A stretch of DNA of 49,604 nucleotides. Source: Victivallales bacterium (lineage in GTDB: Bacteria; Verrucomicrobiota; Lentisphaeria; Oligosphaerales; Oligosphaeraceae). Positions within the stretch are counted from its first letter, which is position 1, and the number at the start of each line of letters is the position of its first letter. Below the pieces are notes generated by a model. The model had not been told where the DNA came from. It did not search any database and was given only the letters and a program-made list of their open reading frames with translations. This document shows, in pieces, positions 33,341 to 42,717 of the stretch. The stretch is from the NCBI GenBank assembly GCA_017417585.1, contig JAFPYX010000031.1, forward strand, positions 1-49,604. The letters run 5' to 3'. Made by a program: the position numbers and the translations under genes.

Positions 33341-33492
33341 AAAAGAGCGGCGCTTTTGTTGTTGTTCAGAGAGCATCGCAAGGCAAATCGATGGCGGGAT
33401 TTTCCAAGGGCATTATTTTACCGAGGTTTGCGAATTACAAATTCAATTGACAGGAAATACAGTCCATCATTTCAACATTGGAGAAAGGAACG

Positions 33493-34761
33493 ATGAAAGA
33501 CGAGACCAAATGCCTTCATGCCGGATATACGCCCAAGAACTCCGAACCCCGGGTGGTGCCGATTGTGCAAAGCACCACGTATGTCTATGACAGCACGGAA
33601 GAGGTCGCGGCGGTCTTCGACGACCCGACCCGCTCGTTGATCTACTCTCGCTTCGCCAACCCGACGGTGATGGCGGTGGAAGAGAAGATCGCGGCGCTGG
33701 AGGGCGGCGTGGGCGCCATGTGCACCAGTTCCGGCCAGGCGGCGTCGCTGTTGTCCATTCTGAATCTCTGCAACGCGGGCGACAGCTTCGTCAGCTCGAC
33801 GGAAATCTATGGCGGCACGGTGAATCTCTTCTCGTTCACGCTGAAAAAACTTGGCATCGAATGCATCTATGTTGACCGGAATGCCTCCGACGAGGAAATC
33901 GAAAAGGCATTCAAACCCAATACCAAGGCGTTCTTCGGCGAAACCATCGCCAATCCCGCCCTGACGGTCTTCGACATCGAGCGTTTCGCCAAACTTGCCC
34001 ACAAGCACCATGTTCCGCTGATTGTGGACAACACCTTCGCCACGCCAGTCCTCTGCAAGCCCTTCGAGTTCGGCGCAGACATCGTAGTTCATTCCACGAC
34101 CAAATACATGGATGGCCATGCCGTGCAGGGAGGCGGCGTCATCGTGGACAGCGGCAAGTTCGACTGGTCGAGCGGGAATTTCCCGGGCCTCACCGAACCG
34201 GACGAGTCCTATCACGGCATCTCCTACACCAAGACCTACGGCAAGATGGCCTACATCATCAAGGCGCGTATGCAGCTGATGCGCGATTTCGGCTGCTATC
34301 CTGCAGCCCATTCGGCGTTCCTCCTGAATCTCGGTCTGGAGACGCTGGCTGTCCGCATGAAGCAGTATTGCGAGAATGCCCTGACGGTTGCCAAGTATCT
34401 GGAGAAGTGCCCGCAGGTCGAGCGTGTGATCTATCCAGGCCTGGAGAGCGATCCCTGCCACGCGCTGGCAAAGAAGTACCTGAAAGGTTGCAGCGGCGTG
34501 ATTTCTCTGGTCATCAAAGGCGGCAGAAACGCCGCGATGAAGTTCATGAACTCGCTGAAGCTGGCCTCCAATGAGGTCCATGTGGCGGACATCCGCACCT
34601 GCGTGCTGCATCCCGCCAGCGAAACGCATCGACAGCTCACGGACGAGCAGCTCGTGGCCGCCGGCATCGAGGCAGGAATGGTGCGGCTCTCCGTGGGGTT
34701 GGAGAATGTGGAGGATATCCTCGCCGACCTGGAGCAGGGCTTTGCCGCCATCGCGAAGTGA
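33493..34761 (+). CDS. O-acetylhomoserine aminocarboxypropyltransferase-type enzyme (Cys/Met metabolism PLP family)
   Basis: A 422-residue cytoplasmic PLP enzyme of the Cys/Met metabolism family. It is most like MetY (O-acetylhomoserine + sulfide or methanethiol to homocysteine or methionine), with methionine gamma-lyase as the main alternative. Visible are ALEGGVGAMCTSSGQAA, LIVDNTFATPVLCKP and the PLP lysine in VHSTTKYMDGH, with VRLSVGLENVEDI near the C-terminus. The length (420-430) fits MetY. The start at 33493 has an excellent GGAGAAAGGA (33480-33489) upstream; an upstream TTG at 33478 is rejected. It begins 195 bp beyond the tRNA on the opposite strand and ends 28 bp before the metallophosphoesterase. 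Confidence 0.88.
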   Translation: MKDETKCLHAGYTPKNSEPRVVPIVQSTTYVYDSTEEVAAVFDDPTRSLIYSRFANPTVMAVEEKIAALEGGVGAMCTSSGQAASLLSILNLCNAGDSFVSSTEIYGGTVNLFSFTLKKLGIECIYVDRNASDEEIEKAFKPNTKAFFGETIANPALTVFDIERFAKLAHKHHVPLIVDNTFATPVLCKPFEFGADIVVHSTTKYMDGHAVQGGGVIVDSGKFDWSSGNFPGLTEPDESYHGISYTKTYGKMAYIIKARMQLMRDFGCYPAAHSAFLLNLGLETLAVRMKQYCENALTVAKYLEKCPQVERVIYPGLESDPCHALAKKYLKGCSGVISLVIKGGRNAAMKFMNSLKLASNEVHVADIRTCVLHPASETHRQLTDEQLVAAGIEAGMVRLSVGLENVEDILADLEQGFAAIAK

Positions 34762-34789
34762 AGGAGTGAATCTTCAAAGGAGCACGGAC

Positions 34790-35776
34790 GTGAAAGCCTT
34801 GTGGCGGTGCCTGATTTGCTTGGTCGTGGGATGTCTGGTGGGCGGCAGGATGGCCATGGCGCAGGATGCCGCCGCTCCGTCCTTTGATGCGCTGGGCATT
34901 GACGAGGCGACAGCGAAGGAAATCGGCCTGGTCTTCGAGAACGTGGAGATTGAGGTCGAGGGCCTGAAACGGGACTATCTCTTCCTGTGGATTGCCGACC
35001 TGTATGTCATCACCGACGACTTGAGCGAAGTCGCCCCTGACGACTTGGAGACGGTCAAGACGCGGCGCGACAAGGCATTTCGGAATTCCCAAACCAAGCT
35101 GTCCTCTCTGGAAGTCTGGCAAAGGCTGATTCCCGTGCTGAATCGTTCCAATGCGGATGCGGTATTGTTGGGCGGGGACATCTGCGACTTCGGCTCGTTG
35201 TCCAATATCCAGGCCATCAAGGATGGGCTGGCGCAATTGAGGAAGCCCTATCTCTATGCCCGCGCCGACCATGACATCTCGCCCTGGTGGCTGGCTGAAC
35301 GCAAGCCGGATGAGGTCGCTGCACTGGAGCAGAGCATCGACGGCAACGAGCCTGTCCAGGTTTTGGAGGCCGAAGACTTGATGGTGGTCAGCTTCAATGT
35401 CTCCACCAGCAATCTCTCCGTGGAGGGACTGAAGCGCTTCAAGGCAGCCTACGCCAAAGGCAAGCCCATCCTTCTGATCACCCACGTCCCCTTCAATTCA
35501 CTGGTTGATCCAAACCTGGGTGAAACGAGTATGGCAAGGGATGGGCAGAAGCGAAATCTGACCTGGGGACAAGGATGCTATTATTCTCCCAATGCCACGA
35601 CACAGGAGTTCCTGGATATGGTGCTTGCGGAAGACAGCCCCGTCTTTGCCGTCCTGGCCGGGCATCTTCATTTTCCCTGGCATGGGAGACTGACGGAGCG
35701 AATCAGCCAGCACCTCTTTGCGCCGGCCTATTGCGGCAATATTGGAGTCATCTCATTGAAATGCAAAGCAAATTGA
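34790..35776 (+). CDS. exported calcineurin-like metallophosphoesterase
   Basis: A 328-residue protein starting with GTG at 34790, which has AAAGGAG (34776-34782) upstream. A hydrophobic signal-like N-terminus (VKALWRCLICLVVGCLVGG) and AMA site precede an acidic region. The metallophosphoesterase motifs are IADLYV, GGDICDFGS, RADHDI (usual GNHD replaced by ADHD), ITHVPF and GHLHFPWHG. It probably acts in the periplasm or at the surface on an organophosphate; the substrate is unknown. It follows the MetY-type gene by 28 bp, so is likely cotranscribed, and ends before a strong terminator. Confidence 0.78.
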   Translation: MKALWRCLICLVVGCLVGGRMAMAQDAAAPSFDALGIDEATAKEIGLVFENVEIEVEGLKRDYLFLWIADLYVITDDLSEVAPDDLETVKTRRDKAFRNSQTKLSSLEVWQRLIPVLNRSNADAVLLGGDICDFGSLSNIQAIKDGLAQLRKPYLYARADHDISPWWLAERKPDEVAALEQSIDGNEPVQVLEAEDLMVVSFNVSTSNLSVEGLKRFKAAYAKGKPILLITHVPFNSLVDPNLGETSMARDGQKRNLTWGQGCYYSPNATTQEFLDMVLAEDSPVFAVLAGHLHFPWHGRLTERISQHLFAPAYCGNIGVISLKCKAN

Positions 35777-35812
35777 AATAATTTACATCGCCTTTTTGCC
35801 TCGCTCTTGAAT

Positions 35813-35843
35813 CAGGGCCGCTGCTCGCAGGCGGCCCTGTTTG
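35813..35843 (+). terminator. rho-independent terminator of the metallophosphoesterase gene
   Basis: CAGGGCCGC (35813-35821) and GCGGCCCTG (35831-35839) form a 9-bp GC-rich stem with a 9-base loop, followed by TTTG. It lies 37 bp past the stop codon. Confidence 0.75.
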
Positions 35844-35865
35844 ATAAACAATATCGTAACATCTG

Positions 35866-35910
35866 GGAGATGCGGGACAAGCGGGATTGAGCCAGCTTCC
35901 CGATTGTCCC
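35866..35910. repeat. GGGACA-type inverted repeat
   Basis: GGGACAAGCGGGA (35874-35886) and TCCCGATTGTCCC (35898-35910) pair in 12 of 13 positions. It sits between the plus-strand terminator and the DUF4838 gene end. The segment TGGGAGATGCGGGACAAG closely resembles the complement of 41519-41540, so it is a dispersed repeat. Confidence 0.6.
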
Positions 35911-35945
35911 AAGAGTCTCAATCGTCCTAGCCCATCATGACAGGG

Positions 35946-38486
35946 TTATTGGGAATACCAAGGCGTTTCGTCAAAGGGCAGGATTGAATATTCCAGATCA
36001 AGAACAGGACCGCTTTCGGGGCCGATTTCGGCATTGGCACTAAAGGCCTCCAGGTTGGCGAATTTCTCGCGCGGATTCGCAAAGAAGTAGCAAGTCTGGA
36101 CGGTGGGCTGCCGGAAGGTGACCAGGATGGCAAGCCCGGTTCCGCGGTCAGTGAATCCCCAGGCACCTTCAGGCAGTGCGTCATTCTTGAGCCATACCTC
36201 GATGTCGCGGAGTTCGGCGTCGAAGTCCAGGCGTATCCACTTTCCGCCGCGTTTTGCCCACAGTTCGACATTGTGGACATCGCTGATGTTGAAGGAAGGA
36301 TGGACCCGGTGGACATTGGCGGGTTTGGGGGAGTCGCTGCGGGCTTGCGATGTGATGCGGAAGCCGTTGTCCGTCAAAGAGATTTTCCGTTCGATGTGGA
36401 TTTGGTCGGGAAGCTGGGCGACCATCGCGATTTCGTCTGGCGACTGTTGGGTGATTTCAAACGGCAGGTTCCATCCGAGGCCGTGGTATGCTCCGCCAAA
36501 ATATTCCTCATAGCCATCGGCGTAGGGGTTGATGGCACCCTCCAAGGAGCCGTCGATCTTGAAGATGGGCTGGTTGGAGATGCGGGTGCTGGCAGCCAGG
36601 ATGCGTCCGCCGATGGCGGGCACGAGCAGCAACTTCATGGTCTGGTTTTGTAGGGTGACCAGCGGGATGGGGCGGTTGAAGTTCATGCCTTCAATGCCCA
36701 AAAGGAAGCTCTTGCAGCCATTCTCACGGTCGCCACCCTCGTAGAAGGCGGTGATGTCCGCCGCGCGGACATCCTCGGGGAAACGGTGGACGATAGCCTC
36801 GTTCAGTTTGCCATTGCCCACCAGCGCGTCATCGACTCGGTTGAAGACCGTCCTCTTCAATTGCAACTGCGTATAAGTCAGCGGAATGCGTGCAGTTTTC
36901 ACGCGGCGGAGCCGCACTGGGTCGTCGGCGACGGCGGCCTCGGCCTCGTCGAAGAATGCTTCGAGCTGATCGAGCATTTCGGGGTTGTTGAGGTATTGTG
37001 CGGGCGGTGCGTAGATGGTCACGTGGTTGTCGGTGTCTCCGCAGACCGTGTCGTGGAGGACGGTCAAGTAGCGCTGAATGGCAGAAGAGGCCGCGCCGTA
37101 GTATGCATCGCAGAACTCTTGGATTCCTTCTTCGAGGTCGAAGTCGGGTCGCCAGAGGCACTGTCCCATCAGGTAGGAGCGCAGTGGTGCCAACTCGCCG
37201 TTCCGCGAGAAGTAGTTCGCCTCCTCGTAGATGCCGGTCACGCCGTTCTCAATGAAGAAGTTGATGTTCTTCTTGAGGACGCGCAGGTTCGGGAAGGGCT
37301 GCTCGGTGTGGGCGTAGTTGATGACGTAGTCCCAGATATGCAGACGTTTGGTGAGTTTGCTCCACTCCTCGATGTCCTTGCGGAAGGCGAGGTTTTCGGG
37401 GCAGTTGTCCTCCAGGGGATGCACGAAGCAGCATTCGATGGAACAGAGTCGCACGGCGACATTGGGGGCGGGCACGACGTGCAGGGGCGGCTTGCGAGTG
37501 TACTGATAGGCGAGGGTGTCGATGATTTTATCCGGAAACTCGTCCTTGACCGCATTGGCGACGGCGTTCACGAAATGGAGGAGCGGTCCGGCCTGGGAGC
37601 CTTCGGCCTCGGCCAGCGCGGTGCAGTTTTCGCAGGTGCAGTAGTTCTGGTTGTCATTCTGGGAGACGCTGAAGATCTTGCGGTCTGGGTGGCGGCGCAT
37701 TGCCGCGCGAACCTCGTCGATGACGATTTGCAGGACTTCCGGGTTGGTCAGGCACAGTTGGGAGTTCTCCAATACACGAGCTCCACGGATAAGTGAATAA
37801 TATTCAGGGTGTTCCGCACCATATTTCGAAGGAGGGACCAGTCGGTCCAGGGTATGAACAAAGCCGTGGTAGCTGACATTTCCGCCCCATTTGGGGTCAT
37901 AGCCGTTGCAATTGTTGCCATTGTAGAAGTTCCTGACGGCGAACTCCGGCGGGCGGCGTTCAGGGTAGTCGGTCTCGCGGTATTCGAGAGGCGGGAGGTA
38001 GGTGCGGTTGAGTTCCGGGAGATCCACGGTGCCCGCATCGGGAATCACCTCGCAATCTTCTGCAAACCACCGGCAAGACAGTTCCTGCTGAAGAAAGTCA
38101 TAGAGTGCGTAGAGGACGCCGCGCTGACCGCCCGCCAGCACGAGTGCCTGGCCTTTGGAGGCGACCACGATTCCCTCGTCGCCGAGCTTCTCCCAGTTTG
38201 GTTCCAGACCGAGTTGCGCAAGACCTTCGCAGTGCCCCAAGTAGATGGGGGATTTGCCCTCCGGGAGAGCGGGTTCATTCACGACGCCAAGCGTCTGACC
38301 GGTCATCTTCTGCCAGAAGAGGTTAAACTCGTCGGCTGCCCATTTTTCGGAGAGTGTAGGCTCTGCGGGGATTATCAGCACATGCGAATCGGCGGTGATG
38401 GGCTCTCCGCCCAGACGGATGATGCGCGAAGGTGTGGCGGCAAGACTGGCGGCGCAAACGAGGAGCAGTGCTAGGAACTGTTTCAT
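35946..38486 (-). CDS. secreted DUF4838 protein (GH20-like N-domain)
   Basis: An 846-residue exported protein, signal peptide about 1-16 (MKQFLALLLVCAASLA). The N-terminal 120 residues match the non-catalytic beta/alpha domain found before GH20, GH67 and GH84 enzymes (AADEFNLFWQKMTGQ, GVLYALYDFLQQELSC). A DUF4838 barrel follows, with FSVSQNDNQNYCTCENC as the family hallmark and GIYEEANYF downstream. A C-terminal beta domain is present from about 590 (MKLLLVPAIGGRILA). It probably binds or cleaves hexosamine- or uronate-containing glycans outside the cytoplasm; the reaction is not established for the family. It is separated from the SSF symporter upstream by 114 bp. Confidence 0.82.
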   Translation of the reverse strand: MKQFLALLLVCAASLAATPSRIIRLGGEPITADSHVLIIPAEPTLSEKWAADEFNLFWQKMTGQTLGVVNEPALPEGKSPIYLGHCEGLAQLGLEPNWEKLGDEGIVVASKGQALVLAGGQRGVLYALYDFLQQELSCRWFAEDCEVIPDAGTVDLPELNRTYLPPLEYRETDYPERRPPEFAVRNFYNGNNCNGYDPKWGGNVSYHGFVHTLDRLVPPSKYGAEHPEYYSLIRGARVLENSQLCLTNPEVLQIVIDEVRAAMRRHPDRKIFSVSQNDNQNYCTCENCTALAEAEGSQAGPLLHFVNAVANAVKDEFPDKIIDTLAYQYTRKPPLHVVPAPNVAVRLCSIECCFVHPLEDNCPENLAFRKDIEEWSKLTKRLHIWDYVINYAHTEQPFPNLRVLKKNINFFIENGVTGIYEEANYFSRNGELAPLRSYLMGQCLWRPDFDLEEGIQEFCDAYYGAASSAIQRYLTVLHDTVCGDTDNHVTIYAPPAQYLNNPEMLDQLEAFFDEAEAAVADDPVRLRRVKTARIPLTYTQLQLKRTVFNRVDDALVGNGKLNEAIVHRFPEDVRAADITAFYEGGDRENGCKSFLLGIEGMNFNRPIPLVTLQNQTMKLLLVPAIGGRILAASTRISNQPIFKIDGSLEGAINPYADGYEEYFGGAYHGLGWNLPFEITQQSPDEIAMVAQLPDQIHIERKISLTDNGFRITSQARSDSPKPANVHRVHPSFNISDVHNVELWAKRGGKWIRLDFDAELRDIEVWLKNDALPEGAWGFTDRGTGLAILVTFRQPTVQTCYFFANPREKFANLEAFSANAEIGPESGPVLDLEYSILPFDETPWYSQ

Positions 38487-38600
38487 GACGTGGGATGGTT
38501 TTCAGGGACAGGAAGGAACAGGGGTATTTGCAAAAATGCCCCGGAAACGGAGAAGACCGGAATCCGGGACATTTACTATGACATGGTTGTTATAAGTATG

Positions 38601-41219
38601 TTATGATTTCTTTTCTGTGGGTTTCTTGGAGGTGTCCGAAGTCCTTTGGGCTTCGGACGCTTCTTCGGCAGCGACAGTTTCGGCGTCGGAGACGGAGACA
38701 CCGTTGTTTACGCGTCCGTCATCCAGGACATTTATGTTCTTGCGGTTACGCAAATCCCGGAAAAGATTCTTGAGGTCAAAGAATCCTCCGATGGAGAACC
38801 AGAAGGTGGAGATGATGCCGATGATGCAGGGTTCCAGGATGAAAACCACGAAGAAGTAGTAGCTCCACCAGTGGGCTGGCCAGCGGTAGAAGATGTTCCA
38901 GATGAGCACACCAATGAAGGAGAGGCCGAAGCCATAGACGAAGGAGTAGAAGAAGACAGAATAGGCGATGGCGCGGTCGCCCTTGGTGTATTCGGGGGTG
39001 ATGCCGATAACCTTCGCCCAGATGGCCTTGAATGACCAGTTGAACTTCTCGACGGGCTTGCCCTCGTCGTTGTACTTGCCGCGGTGGAGCATCCGGTCCA
39101 GGTTGAAGGGGCCGGGCTTCCAGATCAGGTGGGTCAGACCGGAACCCACGAAATACAGCAAGAGCGAGACCATCATGGTGATGAAATAGATTTCCGTAGA
39201 GTTGATCGGGAACTTCTGGGGATCCATGCGCCAGAGGATGTAGGGCTCGAAGGGGCCAGAGAGCTTGGGCAGGAGATTGGTCAGACCAGGAATCCAGCCA
39301 TGCTTGTCCAACCAAGGATAGACGATGTCGGCCCAGTTGCGGGAGACGAGAATGCCGCCCAGAGAGAGAACCATGCCGCTGACCAGCGAGAGCCATGCGC
39401 CCAGGGTGGTGCCAAAACGGCCATAGAGTCCGAAGACCATCACCGGTCCGCAGCCGCCCATCCACATGGAGCACATGATGTCGGCGTAGAGCTTGAGGTA
39501 GTCTAGCTGGCTCATGTACTTGGAGCCGATGAAGAACCAGATGGCTACGCCAATGGTGACGGCGCGGATGACCCAGATGTGCTGCTTGGGAGTGAAGCCG
39601 TTTTTCTTGAAGGGCAGAATGACGTCCTGCGTGATGGTCAGGGCGGCGGAGTACATTCGGCTATCGTCGGTGGAGACCATCATCAAAATCATCAGGAGGC
39701 AGAAGAGTCCGGTCAGCCCTTTGGGGAGGAGATTCCGCATGGAGGCGGCGAGCATCTGCTGACGGTACAGCGTGCTGTATTCCTGGGTGTTCTTGTTGGC
39801 CTCGCCAGTCTTTGAACGCAGGGCATCCGAGGCCTGGGTGATGATTGACTCTGCCCGTTGCCTTTCCGCCTTGGCACGCATGTTCTCCGCGTCCGGGCCT
39901 GTGATTGTGTCAGGGATTTGAACCGGGGTCTTGATGGTTACAATGAGCTTGTCCAAGTTCCCGAAGTGTTCATCACCAGTGGCGGCGAGGATGTTTTCGG
40001 CCTGAGCGATGGCGGTCGCGTCATCTCCGCGATGGACGGTATCGACCAGTTCGTTTAGTTCATCGATGCGGTTGATGCGGAAGAACTGCTCGCGCGCGGT
40101 GTCGTAATAAGGCGTGTCGAGGTTCTTGTCCTGGGAAAGCGGTTCGTCCACGCCAATCACATGGTCCACGGCGGGGATGGCGGCGATGGCGGCGTCAAAC
40201 TCGGCGCGCTGCGTCTCGTCCTTGACCATCTTGAGGGAGATGTGTCGGGAGAGGTAGTTACGGACAGCGTAGGACTTCTCGGCGAAATTGCGGTGGTTGA
40301 AGAGGGTGATGAGGGTGATGGCCATCAGCACATAGAAGATGGTCATGAAGCCGTTTCGCCAGGTGCCCAGGATATTCGCCATCTTCTGCTCGTGCGGGGT
40401 CTTGGCGGCGGAGGTGTTCCCTGCGCCAATCCAGCTGGCACGGTGCATCACCGTGACGACGATGGTGACGACTAGTGCAAAGACATTGAAGTCACGCAAC
40501 TTGTCCACGTCGAAGGAGTTCAGGAAACTTTCGCCAGCCATGCGGTCGCTCATGACGGGGATGATCTCCTTGGTCCAGGAGAAGGTGCACAGCACGAAAA
40601 TGGTGAAGATGACCAGCATCGGGTAGCAGAAGAGCCCCTGGATGGTGTCGGTGATGACCAACGCCAGGGTGCCGCCCAGACAGATGATGGTGGTGGCCAG
40701 CGTCAGGGTAATGACGACGACCACCATAAAGGTCTGGACGGTGTGTCCGAAGACGGTGAACTCATGCGGCAAATCAAGAAAGTAGATGAAGAAGCGCGCG
40801 GCCAGAGCTGGCATGATCATGTTGGCAAACATCTCGGAGACCGAGCGGAGGGCCGCCGCGAAGATGCGGAAGGGACGGCTGTAGCGCATCTCCAGCCACT
40901 GGCCCAGGGACATCGCGCGGGTCTCGCGGAAGCGGTACACGCAGAAGCCGGTCAGCGAGAGCACCAGGCCCAACGGCCCCATCATCTTGTTCCAGAAGCT
41001 CATCGCGAAGCCCGTCTTGTAGTACATTTCAACCTGCGTGAGCAGCACGATGATGGACAGCGCGTTCGCCACGTCTGCCACGCTGATGACATAGCGGCCG
41101 CAGATGCGCCCAGCCGCCAGGTAGTCCGCCACACTGCGCACATATGAGCGCGAATGATAGGCCATGTACATTACGAAGCAAACTGGAATGAGGACGATGA
41201 GCCAGTCGAGAATTGACAT
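38601..41219 (-). CDS. SSF-family sodium:solute symporter with a large central loop
   Basis: An 872-residue inner-membrane symporter, longer than typical SSF proteins (480-600). The start has the SSF pattern (ADYLAAGRICGRYVISVADVANALS, residues 31-55). A hydrophilic insert of about 185 residues occupies 308-495 (charged, partly coiled), after which the transport core resumes (LTGLFCLLMILMMVSTDDSRMY). The C-terminal 60 residues are polar, Ser/Thr/Glu/Lys-rich. It probably imports a sugar, sugar acid or amino acid with Na+. The DUF4838 gene lies downstream on the same strand, suggesting uptake of its product. The loop may be a regulatory or sensory element. Confidence 0.88.
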   Translation of the reverse strand: MSILDWLIVLIPVCFVMYMAYHSRSYVRSVADYLAAGRICGRYVISVADVANALSIIVLLTQVEMYYKTGFAMSFWNKMMGPLGLVLSLTGFCVYRFRETRAMSLGQWLEMRYSRPFRIFAAALRSVSEMFANMIMPALAARFFIYFLDLPHEFTVFGHTVQTFMVVVVITLTLATTIICLGGTLALVITDTIQGLFCYPMLVIFTIFVLCTFSWTKEIIPVMSDRMAGESFLNSFDVDKLRDFNVFALVVTIVVTVMHRASWIGAGNTSAAKTPHEQKMANILGTWRNGFMTIFYVLMAITLITLFNHRNFAEKSYAVRNYLSRHISLKMVKDETQRAEFDAAIAAIPAVDHVIGVDEPLSQDKNLDTPYYDTAREQFFRINRIDELNELVDTVHRGDDATAIAQAENILAATGDEHFGNLDKLIVTIKTPVQIPDTITGPDAENMRAKAERQRAESIITQASDALRSKTGEANKNTQEYSTLYRQQMLAASMRNLLPKGLTGLFCLLMILMMVSTDDSRMYSAALTITQDVILPFKKNGFTPKQHIWVIRAVTIGVAIWFFIGSKYMSQLDYLKLYADIMCSMWMGGCGPVMVFGLYGRFGTTLGAWLSLVSGMVLSLGGILVSRNWADIVYPWLDKHGWIPGLTNLLPKLSGPFEPYILWRMDPQKFPINSTEIYFITMMVSLLLYFVGSGLTHLIWKPGPFNLDRMLHRGKYNDEGKPVEKFNWSFKAIWAKVIGITPEYTKGDRAIAYSVFFYSFVYGFGLSFIGVLIWNIFYRWPAHWWSYYFFVVFILEPCIIGIISTFWFSIGGFFDLKNLFRDLRNRKNINVLDDGRVNNGVSVSDAETVAAEEASEAQRTSDTSKKPTEKKS

Positions 41220-41582
41220 AGGAACTAAGAAAAATGAGGGAATGGAGGATGTAAAAAGGGGGGCTTCGCGTGGTCGGCGTGGCCAACGGCGAAGGAAAAT
41301 TTAAGTAAATATAATCCTTGTTGGACAGGATAACGGGTGGAATCCAATACTTTGCAGGAAGTGTCCAGAATTGTCCAAAGGTGTCATTCGGGTTTATAGG
41401 CATTCTCCCGAAAAAACCGGAGGAACTGGAAAATCTGGGGGAACTTTATCTTTAAACTTGCCTAATGGGGAAATGGGACGGATGAGACACACGGGACGGA
41501 TGGGACGGTGCTTGCGATTGCCTTGTCCCGCATGTCCCAGAAAAATCTTCTGGGAACCAGGCAAGTTAACGATATAATTTCC
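41220..41582. other. repeat-rich intergenic region between SSF and azlD
   Basis: A 363-bp stretch with no gene. It contains ACTTTATCTTTAAACTTGCCTAAT (truncated here: CTTTAAACTT at about 41449), GGGACGGATG repeated directly (about 41472-41508), and an inverted GGGACA/TGTCCC run. An 8-bp perfect hairpin TCCCAGAA/TTCTGGGA (41535-41542, 41548-41555) follows. On the minus strand the hairpin sits just past azlD, but lacks a U-tract. A TATATT at 41309 (minus) may serve the symporter without a good -35. Confidence 0.5.
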
Positions 41583-41924
41583 TTATACAAAATGCAGGAG
41601 CAGCATATAACATGCGGTGCCGCCGCAGATGGAGACCATTGGATTGCGTGCGGTCAATTGCAGGAAGACCGTCACAATGGTCGCGGGGAGGGCGTATAGC
41701 ATCCGCGAATACTCCGGATTGTTGAAATCGCACAATCCGGCGAAACTATAGACACAGAGCATGGCGATGGCGGCCGCCGTCAGGACCTTGCCCAGATAAT
41801 CGAGCATTGGCGGGAGCTTCTGCCGTCCGCCCCTGAATACAAGGAAAGGCAGTGCTCGCAACGCGATGACCACTGCGGACATCACGGCCAGCATGAGAAT
41901 CTGATGGGCGGAGAGCTTTGGCAT
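41583..41924 (-). CDS. azlD: branched-chain amino acid exporter subunit AzlD
   Basis: A 113-residue membrane protein of the AzlD family, three to four predicted helices (LMLAVMSAVVIALRALPFLVF, VLTAAAIAMLCVYSFAGL, LPATIVTVFLQL). With AzlC it forms a branched-chain amino acid efflux system (LIV-E). The gene follows azlC with a 4-bp gap, the usual order. Length is right for AzlD (about 100-110). Confidence 0.85.
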   Translation of the reverse strand: MPKLSAHQILMLAVMSAVVIALRALPFLVFRGGRQKLPPMLDYLGKVLTAAAIAMLCVYSFAGLCDFNNPEYSRMLYALPATIVTVFLQLTARNPMVSICGGTACYMLLLHFV

Positions 41925-41928
41925 GGTG

Positions 41929-42705
41929 TCACGCTTTTTGCTGTCGCGGGACGCGGCATGCCAGAATACCGATGATGATGCCCATGGCGATCAGGAGTGT
42001 CTTGTTGGCGGTTCCGGGGAAAAAAGCCATCGCTGTTGCGATGACTGCGGCGGTTACGGCTCCTCCGATGATGGCGGGCCACCGGTTTTCGCGTTGTCGG
42101 CACAAGTCCACCAGGATCACCACGAAGAGAGCGAGCATGGCGAATTCAATGCCTTCGGTGGAAAAGGGCAGGTGTTTGCCAAGCAGAGTGCCGAGAACCG
42201 TGCCAATCACCCAATAGCAGATGTCAAAGACCACCACGCAGCTGACAAAGCAGCGCTGGAGTTTCCCGTGCCGCCGGCTGGAGGTGATGATGGCGTAGTT
42301 CTCGTCCGTCAGCCCTAGAATAAGTATTGACCTCAGCCACCAGGGGTAGTTCTTCCAGACCTTCACAAAGGGCAGTCCATAGACGCAATAGCGGATATTG
42401 ATAAGAACTGCCAATATGGCTGTGCCTAGCAGCGAATATTGTGCGGCGTTGCGAAGCATCTCCACGGCGGCGAACTGCATACTTCCTGAGACCGTGAAAA
42501 GACTCATCAGGGCGGTCCATCCGGCATGAAAGCCCGGCACTTGCGTGACCACCAGCACCCCCATGGCAATGCCCATCGTGACATAGCCCATCAAGACGGG
42601 GAGCGAGGCGATGAATGCCTCGCGGATGGTCGGCCAGTAGCGGCGTCCAGGGGGATTTCCCTTGGGCGCCGCAGATACGTGGATTGTGTCGGCCGTTGGT
42701 TCCAT
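41929..42705 (-). CDS. azlC: branched-chain amino acid exporter subunit AzlC
   Basis: A 258-residue, multi-helix membrane protein of the AzlC family. Signatures include FIASLPVLMGYVTMGIAMG near the N-terminus, SGSMQFAAVEML, NIRYCVYGLPF and LGLTDENYAI. Together with AzlD it exports valine, isoleucine or leucine and analogues. It lies 12 bp downstream of the receiver-domain gene on the same strand, so the three may form one transcript. Confidence 0.9.
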   Translation of the reverse strand: MEPTADTIHVSAAPKGNPPGRRYWPTIREAFIASLPVLMGYVTMGIAMGVLVVTQVPGFHAGWTALMSLFTVSGSMQFAAVEMLRNAAQYSLLGTAILAVLINIRYCVYGLPFVKVWKNYPWWLRSILILGLTDENYAIITSSRRHGKLQRCFVSCVVVFDICYWVIGTVLGTLLGKHLPFSTEGIEFAMLALFVVILVDLCRQRENRWPAIIGGAVTAAVIATAMAFFPGTANKTLLIAMGIIIGILACRVPRQQKA

Positions 42706-42717
42706 CGGCGAATGCGG

